DNA of 64,000 nucleotides from Chitinophagaceae bacterium (GCA_023957155.1 JAMLHK010000004.1:124001-188000); one strand, 5' to 3'. Shown: positions 1 through 9,718, counted from the stretch's first letter. A program made the numbers and translations. The notes: generated by a model not told the origin, from the sequence alone.

Positions 1-945
1 ATCGTTACCCTCCTATACCAGCAGGCATTTTGCTGGGGATTTTACGCCCATAAAGAAATCAACCATCATGCCGTATTTCTTCTGCCCCCGGCTATGATGA
101 TCTTTTATAAACCGCATATTGACTTTATAACGGAACATGCCGTAGATCCGGATAAGAGAAGATATATGATTGCGGCAGAAGGCCCCCGTCACTTCATTGA
201 CCTGAACCGTTATGATGATCACCCCTTTGATGCGCTGCCCCGTACATGGCAGAAAGCCGTTGAAAAATATGGGGAAGACACCCTTATGGCACATGGTATC
301 GTTCCCTGGTGGATCCATAACATGCAGGAACGGCTTACCAAAGCCTTCATCGAAAAAAATTATCCGGCAATCCTGAAACTTTCTGCCGAGATTGGTCATT
401 ATATCGCCGATGCCCATGTGCCCCTGCATGCGCATAGTAATTATAACGGGCAGCAAACCGGGCAGCATGGTATTCACGGCTTTTGGGAAAGCAGGATACC
501 GGAACTGCTCGCAGCAACCACATTCGACTATATAATAGGCAAAGCCCAATATCTTGCCCATCCGCACCAATTTATGTGGCAAACTGTGCTGGAAAGCGCT
601 GCGGCTGCCGATACCGTCTTATCCGTTGAAAAGATGCTCACCCGGCAATTTCCTTCTGATCAGAAATATGCCTTCGAAGAAAGAAACGGCACTCTCATCC
701 GGCAGTATTCTTCTGCCTTTACCATCGCCTATAACCGGCATTTGCAGGGTATGGTAGAGCGCCGGATGCGCCAGTCTATTTTTGCAGTAGCCTCATCCTG
801 GTATACCGCCTGGATCAATGCCGGGCAGCCGGTGCTACAGCCGCCGGCCAATATCCTCTTTTCGGAAACAGACCGGAAAAATTTCGAGGAATTAGACCTT
901 GTGTGGAAAACTGCGGAATCAAAGGGAAGAACTTGCGGGAATTGA
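1..945 (+). CDS. Zinc-dependent phospholipase C / S1-P1 nuclease-like protein, 5' end cut
   Basis: The reading frame is open from the first base of the window, so the true start lies upstream; an internal ATG at 94 is not the start, because the codons before it already encode a family-typical W-G-x-Y-A-H-K-E-I-N segment. The fold family (zinc-dependent phospholipase C / P1 nuclease) uses a cluster of His and Asp to bind three zinc ions. Matching residues are visible: early His of AHKEINHH, the HYIADAHVPLHAHSNY stretch near codons 133-148 and the following HGIHGFWE. About 314 codons are visible. The substrate, phosphodiester lipid or nucleic acid, cannot be told from sequence. It ends 72 bp before serC and a promoter box sits over its stop codon, so it is probably a separate transcription unit. 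Confidence 0.8.
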   Translation: MVTLLYQQAFCWGFYAHKEINHHAVFLLPPAMMIFYKPHIDFITEHAVDPDKRRYMIAAEGPRHFIDLNRYDDHPFDALPRTWQKAVEKYGEDTLMAHGIVPWWIHNMQERLTKAFIEKNYPAILKLSAEIGHYIADAHVPLHAHSNYNGQQTGQHGIHGFWESRIPELLAATTFDYIIGKAQYLAHPHQFMWQTVLESAAAADTVLSVEKMLTRQFPSDQKYAFEERNGTLIRQYSSAFTIAYNRHLQGMVERRMRQSIFAVASSWYTAWINAGQPVLQPPANILFSETDRKNFEELDLVWKTAESKGRTCGN

Positions 946-947
946 TG

Positions 948-955
948 TATATTTG
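948..955 (+). promoter_or_regulatory. Candidate Bacteroidota -7 box upstream of serC
   Basis: TATATTTG is an exact match to the Bacteroidota -7 consensus TAnnTTTG. It starts 3 nt after the upstream stop codon and lies 62 nt before the serC ATG. No TTG is present at the ideal 19-21 nt upstream (the nearest is 12 nt), so the call rests on the box and its position. Confidence 0.45.
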
Positions 956-1017
956 ACGCCCTCAACGAATGCAAAGTCCCATATAAATGGGGTTTTTGAA
1001 TTTTTCAATTGAATGCA

Positions 1018-2085
1018 ATGATACACAACTTTAATGCCGGTCCAAGTATCTTACCCCGGCAGGTGTTTGAGCAGGCCAGCCAGGCTATTGTTGACTTTAA
1101 TAATACGGGACTGTCCATTCTTGAAATCGGGCATCGTACTCCTCTTTTCCAGGCTGTGCTGGATGAAGCCAGGGCATTGATAAAAGAACTGATGCACCTG
1201 GATAACGACCACGAGGTTTTATTTTTACATGGCGGAGCTACCACGCAATTTTTCCAGGTACCCATGAATCTCCTGGATGAGGATGCCAAAGCGGCCTACC
1301 TGGATTGCGGCGTTTGGGGATCCAAGCCCATCAAAGAAGCAGCGCTTTTCGGCACGGTAGAAGTGGTAGCTTCTTCTAAAGATAAAAATTACAGCTATAT
1401 ACCGAAGCATTTTCAAATTCCTGAAGATGCCGCTTATTTCCATTACACCACCAATAATACGATCGAAGGCACTCAGATGCATGCTATCCCGGATACCCGC
1501 ATCCCCCTGGTAGCAGATATGAGCAGTGACATATTAAGCCGTAATATGGACTTCAACCGTTTTGCACTCATTTATGCCGGAGCACAGAAAAATATCGGCG
1601 CGGCCGGTGTGAATATGGTTGTGGTGAACAAAAACATATTAGGCAAAGTAAAACGGAGGATGCCTTCCATGATGGATTACCGTAAGCACATTGAAAACGG
1701 CTCCATGCTCAATACTCCGCCGGTGTTTGCCATATATGTATGTATGCTCACCCTGCGCTGGCTAAAGGAACAGGGAGGGGTAACCGCTATTGAAAAGATA
1801 AACGATCAGAAAGCGGCATTGCTTTACGATACCCTGGATCGCATTCCCCTTTTCAGGCCTACCGTTGAAAAAGCGGACCGGAGTAAAATGAATGTTGTAT
1901 TTGTAATGGACAACCCCGACCAGGAAAAGGCTTTTCTTGATCTCTGTAAAAAAGAAGGTATGATAGGTGTGAAAGGTCATCGCAGTGTAGGCGGGTTCAG
2001 GGTTTCTTTATATAATGCCCTCCCGCTCAGCAGTGTACAGATACTGGTTGAAGTAATGCAGCATTTTGCATTAAAGCATGCTTAA
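1018..2085 (+). CDS. serC: Phosphoserine aminotransferase
   Basis: SerC transfers the amino group of glutamate to 3-phosphohydroxypyruvate to give 3-phosphoserine (serine synthesis) and also serves pyridoxal phosphate synthesis. The start is set at ATG 1018, giving MIHNFNAGPSILP, the family's usual N-terminus; a TTG 9 bp upstream is in frame but unneeded. The PLP-binding lysine is Lys191 in GAQKNIGAAG. The substrate phosphate pocket segment HGGATTQF lies near residues 71-78, and the C-terminal GHRSVGGFRVSLYNA is typical of the family. The length, 355 aa, is normal. The DUF1015 gene follows after 23 bp and is probably cotranscribed, a pairing common in Bacteroidota. Confidence 0.96.
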   Translation: MIHNFNAGPSILPRQVFEQASQAIVDFNNTGLSILEIGHRTPLFQAVLDEARALIKELMHLDNDHEVLFLHGGATTQFFQVPMNLLDEDAKAAYLDCGVWGSKPIKEAALFGTVEVVASSKDKNYSYIPKHFQIPEDAAYFHYTTNNTIEGTQMHAIPDTRIPLVADMSSDILSRNMDFNRFALIYAGAQKNIGAAGVNMVVVNKNILGKVKRRMPSMMDYRKHIENGSMLNTPPVFAIYVCMLTLRWLKEQGGVTAIEKINDQKAALLYDTLDRIPLFRPTVEKADRSKMNVVFVMDNPDQEKAFLDLCKKEGMIGVKGHRSVGGFRVSLYNALPLSSVQILVEVMQHFALKHA

Positions 2086-2108
2086 TAAAAACATTCTAAC
2101 ACATTATC

Positions 2109-3335
2109 ATGGCAATTATAGCTCCATTTACCGCATTGCGTCCCCAGGCACAATATGCCAGGCAGGTTGCATCACTACCCTATGACGTACTTAACCGCAA
2201 AGAAGCCAAAGAAGCGGCAAGGGGTAATCCCAATTCATTTCTGCATATCACAAAATCAGAAATTGATCTCCCGGAAAATATTGACATCCACGATAGTGAA
2301 GTATATGAAAAAGCTAAGGATAACCTGCATGCTTTTATACAGCGGGAAGTATTGTTCCGCGAAAGTAAATCCTGCTATTACATATACCAGTTGGTAATGA
2401 ATGGTAAAAGCCAGACGGGGTTAGTTTGCGCTTCTTCCATTAACGACTATGAAAACGATATTATAAAAAAGCATGAGTTTACCCGCCCGGAGAAAGAACA
2501 GGATCGCATCAATCACATCTCCGCCACCGGTGCTCAAACCGGAAATGTATTCTTAGCTTACAAAAACATACCGGAAATAGATACCCTGATTGAAAAATGG
2601 CAGACAGAGAAAAAACCGGTATATGATTTTATAGCGGATGACGGGATCAGCCATACGATATGGGTAATCAACGATGATAAAACGATCGCTGCTATCACAC
2701 AGCTCTTTTCCGAAAAAGTAAGCAACACCTACATAGCCGATGGTCATCATCGTGCAGCAAGTGCAGCCAGGGTAAGATTTTCAGCTGCCGGCGACTCGGA
2801 AGAGGCCGGCTATTTCCTCACCACCCTGTTCCCGGCATCCCAATTGCGTATCATGGATTATAACCGGGTAGTGAAAGATCTGAACGGATTAGGTAAAGAA
2901 GACTTTTTGAAACACATAGCCCGCAATTTTGAAGTCCGGATTCATGATTCAGCTTTTGCTCCTTCACAACTACACGAGTTCGGCATGTATATAGACGGTA
3001 ACTGGTACAGGCTCACAGCAAAGCCGGGTACTTACAGCGAAGACCCCGTTGGCGTATTGGACGTAAGCATATTACAAAACAACTTATTAGACCCGGTACT
3101 GGGTATTAAAGACCCCCGGACAGATAAACGAATAGATTTTGTAGGCGGTATCAGGGGGCTAAAAGAATTAGAAAAAAGAGTGGATGAAGGGAAGATGAAA
3201 GTTGCTTTCAGCCTGTATCCGGTAAGTATTCGTCAACTCTTTGATATAGCCGACAGCGGTAATGTGATGCCACCAAAAAGTACCTGGTTTGAGCCTAAAC
3301 TGAGAGACGGATTGCTGACCCACCTGATTGGCTGA
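2109..3335 (+). CDS. DUF1015 family protein
   Basis: A 408-aa cytoplasmic protein of the DUF1015 family. The family signature IADGHHRAASA is visible at residues 209-219, preceded by the N-terminal P-F-x-A-L-R and LPYDVLN segments that open most members. No signal peptide or membrane segment is seen. The family has no firmly assigned reaction in what I can read here; the conserved D-G-H-H-R loop resembles the phosphate-handling loop of ParB-like proteins, and the recurrent linkage to serC and serA suggests a role around phosphoserine or serine. It begins 23 bp after serC with an ATG and no clear Shine-Dalgarno site. Confidence 0.9.
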   Translation: MAIIAPFTALRPQAQYARQVASLPYDVLNRKEAKEAARGNPNSFLHITKSEIDLPENIDIHDSEVYEKAKDNLHAFIQREVLFRESKSCYYIYQLVMNGKSQTGLVCASSINDYENDIIKKHEFTRPEKEQDRINHISATGAQTGNVFLAYKNIPEIDTLIEKWQTEKKPVYDFIADDGISHTIWVINDDKTIAAITQLFSEKVSNTYIADGHHRAASAARVRFSAAGDSEEAGYFLTTLFPASQLRIMDYNRVVKDLNGLGKEDFLKHIARNFEVRIHDSAFAPSQLHEFGMYIDGNWYRLTAKPGTYSEDPVGVLDVSILQNNLLDPVLGIKDPRTDKRIDFVGGIRGLKELEKRVDEGKMKVAFSLYPVSIRQLFDIADSGNVMPPKSTWFEPKLRDGLLTHLIG

Positions 3336-3425
3336 GTGAGGGGCAGGGTGTAAGTTGCAGGTTTCAAGTCTCAGGTTACAGGGGGTGCAGTGCGGGGTTT
3401 GTAGTTTGGTAGTTTATAGTGGTGA

Positions 3426-3467
3426 GAGCTTCGGAATGGAAATCCACTATTTAATTCTCCGAAGCTC
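3426..3467. repeat. Perfect 10-bp inverted repeat across the sulfatase stop codon
   Basis: Arms GAGCTTCGGA (3426-3435) and TCCGAAGCTC (3458-3467) are exact complements around a 22-nt loop. The right arm encodes the last sulfatase codons, and the stop codon lies in the loop. Located between two convergent genes, it could be a terminator or 3'-end stabiliser, but no T-run follows on either strand. Confidence 0.45.
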
Positions 3468-4824
3468 CCGGGAATTTCTCAAACAAAGCCTTTAATTCAG
3501 CGGCTTTACCCGGAAATACATGCAGCAGGTTGGTACGCTCGCCGGGGTCATAATTTAAGTTGAACAGTTCCTCGGTGGCCTCTTTGGAACGGCTGTTGAT
3601 ACCATCTCCCTCCCTTGCCCGGGTACGCCGGTATTTCCATTCACCCGTTCGCACCGCTTCACATACCCCATTGTTTACATAATAAATTTCACGGTGCGCG
3701 GGATGAGTGCCTGCTTCACCAAGCAGCACGGAGGCAACAGACTGTCCGTCCAATGTTCTGCCGGAAGGTAAAGCGGCACTTGTCCATTCGGCAAGCGTAG
3801 GCAATACATCTAAGTTGCTCATAACATTGGTGACCACACTGCCGGGAGGGATACGTCCTTTCCAGTATACGATAAAAGGCTCCCTGACGCCACCTTCATA
3901 AGTTTCACCTTTCTTACCCCTGAAAACACCTGCTGTACCAACATGCCAGGGCTTTGTAACACCATCGTCTGCCATACGGGAAGGGAAATCTATCCATGGG
4001 CCGTTATCGCTGGAGAAAAAGAAGATCGTATTATCATCTAACCCCTGTTCCTTTACCGCATCCCAGAGCGCTGCAAGACGCTCATCCATTTCTTCCACTA
4101 CATCTCCAAGCGGCCCGCCGGCCGACCTGTTTGCATATTTTGCAGAAGAAGCAAGAGCTACGGGCAAATGCGGCATATTGTGCGCAAGGTAAAGGAAGAA
4201 GGGCTTGTCCTTTTTTTGCTGCCGGATATACTTAATGGCTTCGTCTGTATACACCCGGGTAAGTATCGAATCGGCCGGACGGGTGATCTCAGGCGTTCTG
4301 TTACGGAAAATTTTAATAGCCGTATCTGTTTTCACATACGGATGCCGGTAATCCTGGCTATACAACATGCCATAATAAAAATCGAAGCCCTGCGCTGTGG
4401 GATGATGGTAGGGGGTATGGTCGCCAAGATGCCATTTCCCGATCATAGCGGTGGCATAGCCGGCGCTTTTCAACATCTCGGCGATAGTTACCTCCTTATC
4501 GGGAAGCCCCAGCGATGAGCCTGGTCCGATAGGATAAGGCAGGTTCATACGTGAAGCATACCTGCCGGTAAGCAGGGAAGCCCGGGATGGCGTACAGGAA
4601 GGGCTGGACACAACATAATTGGTAGCACGGGCGCCCTCCCGTCCCATCTGATCCAAAAAGGGTGTTTTAATAACAGGGTTGCCATAGCAGGAGAGATCGG
4701 AATACCCCATGTCGTCTGCCAGCACAAAAATGATATTGGGCTTATTCTGAGCATGCAGCATACAGCTGCTTACCATACCCGCTGCAATAAAAAGAACAGA
4801 AGGTCGTATTCGTTTCTTTGGCAT
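3451..4824 (-). CDS. Secreted type I sulfatase
   Basis: A formylglycine-dependent arylsulfatase-type enzyme that hydrolyses sulfate esters. The active-site motif C-x-P-S-R is CTPSR with Cys77, the residue converted to formylglycine by an anaerobic or aerobic sulfatase-maturing enzyme (none in this window). The metal ligands Asp37-Asp38 sit in [15 protein letters not shown], and Asp-Asn in SSDNGPW near residue 270. The ATG at 4824 is preferred to the upstream in-frame TTG (4866) because it yields a signal peptide ([20 protein letters not shown]) with a possible lipobox VSSC. The length, 457 aa, fits stand-alone Bacteroidota sulfatases. No SusCD pair or glycosidase is adjacent, so the substrate is unknown. 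Confidence 0.92.
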   Translation of the reverse strand: MPKKRIRPSVLFIAAGMVSSCMLHAQNKPNIIFVLADDMGYSDLSCYGNPVIKTPFLDQMGREGARATNYVVSSPSCTPSRASLLTGRYASRMNLPYPIGPGSSLGLPDKEVTIAEMLKSAGYATAMIGKWHLGDHTPYHHPTAQGFDFYYGMLYSQDYRHPYVKTDTAIKIFRNRTPEITRPADSILTRVYTDEAIKYIRQQKKDKPFFLYLAHNMPHLPVALASSAKYANRSAGGPLGDVVEEMDERLAALWDAVKEQGLDDNTIFFFSSDNGPWIDFPSRMADDGVTKPWHVGTAGVFRGKKGETYEGGVREPFIVYWKGRIPPGSVVTNVMSNLDVLPTLAEWTSAALPSGRTLDGQSVASVLLGEAGTHPAHREIYYVNNGVCEAVRTGEWKYRRTRAREGDGINSRSKEATEELFNLNYDPGERTNLLHVFPGKAAELKALFEKFPGASEN

Positions 4825-4902
4825 GATCAATCCGATTTGAATATTCTTAAAGGTACTACGGCACAACAGAAATGTTCACAATTATTTTCATTGTACAGGT
4901 AG

Positions 4903-4910
4903 TATCTTTA
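4903..4910 (+). promoter_or_regulatory. Candidate -7 box 5 nt before the TPR gene
   Basis: TATCTTTA differs from TAnnTTTG only at the last base and ends 5 nt before the ATG at 4916. If used, the transcript would be essentially leaderless. No TTG is at the expected spacing, so support is weak alone but matches the pattern at nadE, ctaA and the response regulator. Confidence 0.3.
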
Positions 4911-4915
4911 CCGCT

Positions 4916-5929
4916 ATGAAATCATGGGTTGTACTGTCATTATCGGTTGTTTTTGCTTTGAGCGCTTATGCACAGCAAAATGCCGATACCCTGCAAAAAG
5001 CAGGTCGGGAATATATGCTCAACGGCGACTGGGGTAATGCCATTATGGTATTTAACCGTGCGCTGAAGCAAAGACCCAACGACATCAGCCTGCGCAATGA
5101 CATCGCCTATACTTATTTTTTACAGAGAGATTTTGAAAAAGCGCTGGAAACCATAAAACCGGTGATAGCAGGGAAAGATGCAGATGTAAAAAGCTTCCAG
5201 ATCGCCGGTACAATATACCGTGCCATAGAAGACATAAAAGAAGCAGGTAAAGTGTATATTAAAGGACTAAAACAATTCCCGAAAAGTGGCGTATTACACA
5301 GCGAATACGGAGAATTGCTCTGGCATAAAAAAGATTATGCCGCCATCAAACAATGGGAAAAAGGTATTGAAGCAGATCCGAATTACCCGGGAAATTATTA
5401 TCACGCCAGCCGCTTCTATTATTTTACTACCGACAAAATATGGAGCCTTATTTACGGCGAAATTTTCATCAACCTGGAAAGCTATACCATCCGGACTGCT
5501 GAGATAAAAAATATCCTGTATGACGGGTATAAAAAGCTTTTTTCGGGCTCAGATCTTATGGAAAGCTATAAGAGCAAAAAGCAAAGCGGCTTTGAAAAGG
5601 CCTTCCTGGCTTCCATGAACAGCCAGGCGCACTTAGCCGCAACAGGTATTAAACCTGAAACCCTGTTTGCTATCAGGGAAGGATTTATTAAGCACTGGTT
5701 TGCAACCCGGGCAGCTACATTTCCGTTCCGGTTATTTGATTACCTGAAACAACTGCTCGAATCCGGTATGTTTGAAGCGTATAACCAGTGGATATTCGGC
5801 TCTGCCGTACATGCAGCCGATTATCAAACCTGGATAAGCCATAATAAAGCAGCTTACGACACCTTCCATCAGTTTCAGCGGGGAAGAGTATTTAAATTAC
5901 CAGAGGGTCAATATTATCAAACCCGGTAG
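4916..5929 (+). CDS. Secreted tetratricopeptide-repeat protein
   Basis: A 337-aa protein with an N-terminal signal peptide (hydrophobic residues 4-17, then AYAQ). At least three TPR-like helical pairs follow between residues 25 and 155, recognisable by the pattern of AGREYMLNGDWGNAIMVFNRALKQ, the next DIAYTYFLQRDFEKALETI and later ELLWHKKDYAAIKQWEKGI. Residues 160-337 are less repetitive and rich in aromatic residues. It is probably periplasmic and acts as a scaffold; no enzymatic motif is seen. It is divergent from the sulfatase, with only about 90 bp between start codons, and is followed after 63 bp by the acyl-CoA synthetase on the same strand. Confidence 0.85.
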   Translation: MKSWVVLSLSVVFALSAYAQQNADTLQKAGREYMLNGDWGNAIMVFNRALKQRPNDISLRNDIAYTYFLQRDFEKALETIKPVIAGKDADVKSFQIAGTIYRAIEDIKEAGKVYIKGLKQFPKSGVLHSEYGELLWHKKDYAAIKQWEKGIEADPNYPGNYYHASRFYYFTTDKIWSLIYGEIFINLESYTIRTAEIKNILYDGYKKLFSGSDLMESYKSKKQSGFEKAFLASMNSQAHLAATGIKPETLFAIREGFIKHWFATRAATFPFRLFDYLKQLLESGMFEAYNQWIFGSAVHAADYQTWISHNKAAYDTFHQFQRGRVFKLPEGQYYQTR

Positions 5930-5992
5930 GCTTTCTTTTTTTGTTTATTATTTTTTTCTTAAATTGAACCAAAGCATAAACAACGATTGTAT

Positions 5993-7795
5993 ATGATTCA
6001 ACCCCTTAGATTATTTGATTGCTTAGACTACCAGTTACAGAAATTTCCCAAGCCGGATATGCTTGTGGCAAAGGAAAACGGACAGTGGCGCTCTTACAGT
6101 ACGGCCGAAGTAAAGGATCTTTCGCTGAAATTAGCCGCCGGGCTACGATCGCTTGGCGTTTCAGGAAATGACATGACCACTGAAAACCGCGACAAGATCG
6201 CTATTATATCCAACAATCGTCCCGAATGGCTCATTACCGACCTGGCTGTTCAGCAATCCGGTGCTATTCTTGTTCCTATTTATCCTACGACCAACCCGCT
6301 GGAAATTGAATTTATTTTCAATGACTCTGCGGTGAAATATGTATTCGTCAGCAGTGAGGAACTGCTGCAAAAATTACAGGCTATTCGCGACAAGATACCT
6401 ACGGTTAAAGAAATTTATACGTTTAACCGCGTTGAAAATGCCAGGCACTGGTCGGAAGTGCTGGAGAAGGCTACCGATTCCGGATTAGCTGAAATAGAAA
6501 CGGTGAAGGCTAAAATTCAGAAAAACGACCTGGCTACGATTATCTACACCTCCGGTACCACAGGCACGCCCAAAGGTGTTATGTTGAGTCATAATAATAT
6601 TGTCCAAAATACCTTTCTCTCAAAAGAAAGCTTTCCTTTTGATGATGAGCCGCATTACAAAGCGCTGAGCTTTTTACCCCTCAACCATATTTTTGAAAAA
6701 ACGGTAAGCTATATCTATATGTTCAGCGGTATCGGTATTTATTATGCCGAAAGCTTAGAAACCATCGGCGCCAATTTACAGGAGGTAAAGCCCGATGTGT
6801 TTACTACCGTTCCCCGCCTGCTCGAAAAAGTATACGAACGTATCATAGGCAAAGGTGCCGAGCTTACCGGTATAAAAAAGCAGCTCTTTTTCTGGGCCGT
6901 TAATTTGGGTAAAAAATACGATAACCTTATTGACGGAGGCTTTTTGTATAATCTCCAGCTATCCATTGCCAATAAGCTTATCTTCAGCAAATGGCGGGAG
7001 GCCCTGGGCGGTAACATCAAATATATCATTACGGGAGGAGCCGCATGCCAGGAACGGCTGCTGCGTATTTTTAACGCGGCAAAAATACCATTGTATGAAG
7101 GATACGGTCCCACCGAAAATTCACCCGTTATTGCCGTTAACCGGCGGGAACCGGGAGGAATGAAAATGGGTACTGTTGGTCCTCCCATCAAAGGAGTGGA
7201 TGTGAAGCTGATGGATGACGGGGAGATTTGTGTAAAAGGACCTTCCGTAATGGAGGGCTATTACAAGCGTCCCGATCTTACTGCAGAAGCCATTATTGAC
7301 GGATGGCTGCACACCGGTGACATCGGCATTTTTGAGGACAATAAATTTTTGCGCATCACCGACCGTAAAAAAGAGCTGTTCAAAACCAGTGGCGGCAAAT
7401 ATGTAGCGCCTTCCGCTATTGAAAATAAGCTCAAGGAATCCCGTTTTATTGAACAGGTGATTGTAGTGGGGTCGGGACAAAAATTTGTAGGCGCCCTGAT
7501 CGTTCCTTCTTTTGCCAGCTTAAAAGACTGGTGCCAGAAAAATGATGTTCCGTTTACATCAAATGAAAGTATTATCAAAGACCCTAAAGTTTTAGCGTTT
7601 TACAAGGAAACCGTAGAAGGATTAAATCAATTCTTCAATCACGTAGAACAGGTAAAGAAGTTTGAGCTGCTCTCCCGGGAATGGAGCGTGGAATCAGGAG
7701 AGGTTACGCCTAAGCTCAGCCTGAAACGGAAAGTGATCATGGAAAAATATAAGGACGCAATAGAAAGAATATACGGCAACGGAACAGCAATATAA
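5993..7795 (+). CDS. Long-chain fatty acid-CoA ligase (AMP-dependent)
   Basis: An ANL-superfamily acyl-activating enzyme that forms acyl-AMP and then acyl-CoA. The AMP-binding P-loop TIIYTSGTTGTPKG is at about residues 183-196, followed by GYGPTENSP (A5 motif), GWLHTGDIG (A7) and the C-terminal DRKKELFKTSGGKYVAP (A8, hinge to the small domain). At 600 aa and with a lid-like insertion before the A5 motif it belongs to the FadD15-like long-chain group common in Bacteroidota. ATG 5993 is taken as the start; the in-frame TTG two codons earlier is not needed. No beta-oxidation genes are next to it, so a housekeeping role in recycling or activating fatty acids is likely. Confidence 0.92.
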   Translation: MIQPLRLFDCLDYQLQKFPKPDMLVAKENGQWRSYSTAEVKDLSLKLAAGLRSLGVSGNDMTTENRDKIAIISNNRPEWLITDLAVQQSGAILVPIYPTTNPLEIEFIFNDSAVKYVFVSSEELLQKLQAIRDKIPTVKEIYTFNRVENARHWSEVLEKATDSGLAEIETVKAKIQKNDLATIIYTSGTTGTPKGVMLSHNNIVQNTFLSKESFPFDDEPHYKALSFLPLNHIFEKTVSYIYMFSGIGIYYAESLETIGANLQEVKPDVFTTVPRLLEKVYERIIGKGAELTGIKKQLFFWAVNLGKKYDNLIDGGFLYNLQLSIANKLIFSKWREALGGNIKYIITGGAACQERLLRIFNAAKIPLYEGYGPTENSPVIAVNRREPGGMKMGTVGPPIKGVDVKLMDDGEICVKGPSVMEGYYKRPDLTAEAIIDGWLHTGDIGIFEDNKFLRITDRKKELFKTSGGKYVAPSAIENKLKESRFIEQVIVVGSGQKFVGALIVPSFASLKDWCQKNDVPFTSNESIIKDPKVLAFYKETVEGLNQFFNHVEQVKKFELLSREWSVESGEVTPKLSLKRKVIMEKYKDAIERIYGNGTAI

Positions 7796-7806
7796 TAACC
7801 AGGCTA

Positions 7807-8583
7807 TTAAGGCAATTGAAAGGTCAGCGGCTGCCTTCGGTATGCCTTAACCAGTTTACCGTCCTGCCGGGCGGGTCGCCATTTGGGAGAAGCCCGGATC
7901 AAACGGATAGCTTCTTCGTCAAGAGAATATTCAATTGACCGGAGGATATTGACATCACTGATCGTCCCGTCTGTATTTACTATAAATTGGATCAGCAGCT
8001 TCCCTTCTTTTCCCAGTTTTCTTGCTCTCTCGGGAAAACGGATATTTTTTTGAACATATTTAATCCAATCCTCCACTCCTCCTTTAAACTCCGCTTCCAC
8101 TTCCCCCCAGTGTTTTTCCGACTCCGCCTGCTTCCGGTTTTGCTCCCGCTCTGCTTCTATGGCTGAGATATCCATACTTACCATCAACCTGCCCATATCA
8201 TATTTCTCTTTTTTCCACAGGGTAAAAGAATCAGTATAAAAATACCACCAGCCATTTTTCCTGCCTTCAAAAGTATAGCCCGAAGAATCCATCTTCCCGT
8301 CAGGTCCGTAATAAATAAATTCTCCATGTGGAATGGTCGCCTCCTTATCTTTATATGTTTCAACAGATATTAACGGGCCCTGGTAATGATAGTATTTCCA
8401 CTCATAAGCAGTGTCCCCCAGCTTATGAAGACTTCCTAAATATTTTGCGTCTTCCGGTTTACAGCCCTTCCAGTTTTCGTCAAAAACATAAAAGGATACA
8501 TTATTTCTTCCGGCTCTTTGAGCGTGCAGGTTTATGGCAGATAAAAATAAAGCAAGTATAAGTAGTGCTCTCATAAAAAACAT
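7807..8583 (-). CDS. TonB-like energy transducer protein
   Basis: A 258-aa exported protein with a signal peptide (MRALLILALFLSAINLHAQ). The N-terminal half has MORN-like toxin-antitoxin-style repeats (HGEFIYYGPDGKMDSSGYTFEGRKNGWWYFY), and the C-terminal third (about residues 170-258) is a TonB C-terminal domain, with the typical IVNTDGTISDVNI, then EAIRLIRASPKWRPA and the final strand LTFQLP. Such proteins couple to TonB-dependent receptors or act as periplasmic sensors in Bacteroidota; no receptor gene is adjacent. Two ATGs (8583 and 8574) are possible starts. It is convergent with the acyl-CoA ligase, 11 bp apart. Confidence 0.88.
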   Translation of the reverse strand: MFFMRALLILALFLSAINLHAQRAGRNNVSFYVFDENWKGCKPEDAKYLGSLHKLGDTAYEWKYYHYQGPLISVETYKDKEATIPHGEFIYYGPDGKMDSSGYTFEGRKNGWWYFYTDSFTLWKKEKYDMGRLMVSMDISAIEAEREQNRKQAESEKHWGEVEAEFKGGVEDWIKYVQKNIRFPERARKLGKEGKLLIQFIVNTDGTISDVNILRSIEYSLDEEAIRLIRASPKWRPARQDGKLVKAYRRQPLTFQLP

Positions 8584-8910
8584 ATAACGATTTCGTAATT
8601 TAGACGTTTAATTATAATTTCAGGCATAACAAATACCTATTGCCGGGGCCACAACCCCAGGATGAGTAACCCTAACCGCTAAAAACAATTTCCGAAAATA
8701 GTGTTGACCTTTTTGCCATTCCGGCAATTTACTGATAAGGTAGATCTGTTTTCTCATGTTTGACCTTTCTACCAGGTCTGCGAGCGTTGTTTCAACAACA
8801 CTCTACACTTTTAAACCGGATGATCAGGAACGGTAGAGATAACCGGTTCGGATATTTTTACCGGTATCAGCGGGTCTGCCGGGACCATTCACAGCAGTTC
8901 AGGCCTTTCA
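8584..8910. other. 327-bp gap with four short hairpins, no gene found
   Basis: No convincing coding sequence: a 67-codon plus-strand frame has no recognisable content. The stretch has several compact dyads: GGGG/CCCC at 8645-8648/8655-8658, TTGCC/GGCAA at 8713-8717/8723-8727, GACCT/AGGTC at 8762-8766/8774-8778, and GAG-c-GTTGTT/AACAAC-a-CTC at 8782-8803. They may belong to a structured extragenic repeat or to the 3' end of the map transcript; none has a following T-run. Confidence 0.5.
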
Positions 8911-9675
8911 TCAATTCCAAATTCCGTTCATTTCCGTCAATACAACAGGATCCCCGTCAGTAACCACAATAGTATGTTCATGCTGCGCCATAAATCCGCC
9001 CTTATCCCCAACCATTGTCCAGCCATCGTTCAGGGTCTTGGCATGTGTTGATGTGGTTGATATAAATGTTTCAATGGCAACAACAGCATTCTTCCTGAAT
9101 CTTGCAGGGTTAAACCGGTCTCTGTAATTTGCTATTTCGCCCGGCTCTTCGTGGAGGCTTCTGCCCACCCCATGCCCTGTGAGGTTTTTAATTACTTTAT
9201 ACCCCCGTTTTTTAGCTTCTGTTTCTATCAGATGCCCTATGTCTGAAATACGGGTACCGCCTTTTATGGCATAAACCGCTTTATGCAAAATCTGCTTTGA
9301 AGCGTTTATCAGCTTTTGATGTTGGTTAATATCCGCTCCAAGCACAAATGAACTGCCATTGTCCGACCAAAAGCCGTCAAGTTCAGCTGAAACGTCTATA
9401 TTGACCAAATCTCCTTCTTTGAGTGTTTTGTTACCGGACGGGATACCATGACAAAATTCATTATTGACGCTTATACAGGTACAGCCCGGAAAGCCATAGG
9501 TTAAGTAGGGTGCAGATCTCGCCCCAAAGTCTGAGAGGATCTTTGCCCCGTAGTCATCTAATTGTTTTGTTGTCATTCCGGGCCGCGCATAGCTTTGCAT
9601 TTCCTTTAACGTGCAGGCAACAGCCTTACTTACTTTTTTCATCCCGGCCAGCTCGGCTTCTTTTGTTATTGACAT
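8911..9675 (-). CDS. map: Methionine aminopeptidase, type I
   Basis: Removes the initiator methionine from nascent proteins. All metal ligands of type I enzymes are present: Asp94 (NIDV), Asp105 (WSDNG), His168 (GHGVG), Glu202 (AIETF) and Glu233 (QHEHT), plus the substrate His76 in NEFCHGIP. At 254 aa it lacks the N-terminal zinc-binding or SH3-binding extensions. It sits with DinB and an unknown small gene rather than with secY/infA/ribosomal protein genes, so it is probably an accessory second copy; this can only be settled with the whole genome. The start at ATG 9675 gives the standard MSITKEAELAGMKK opening. Confidence 0.94.
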   Translation of the reverse strand: MSITKEAELAGMKKVSKAVACTLKEMQSYARPGMTTKQLDDYGAKILSDFGARSAPYLTYGFPGCTCISVNNEFCHGIPSGNKTLKEGDLVNIDVSAELDGFWSDNGSSFVLGADINQHQKLINASKQILHKAVYAIKGGTRISDIGHLIETEAKKRGYKVIKNLTGHGVGRSLHEEPGEIANYRDRFNPARFRKNAVVAIETFISTTSTHAKTLNDGWTMVGDKGGFMAQHEHTIVVTDGDPVVLTEMNGIWN

Positions 9676-9718
9676 GATTACTTTTATATTGTTTGATGTA
9701 TGCGGGTAGTTGTTCTAT

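Noticed and set aside
8760-8963. 67-codon plus-strand frame in the gap after the TonB-like gene
   Set aside because: It overlaps the 3' end of map, has no family look and no ribosome site; codon use is irregular.
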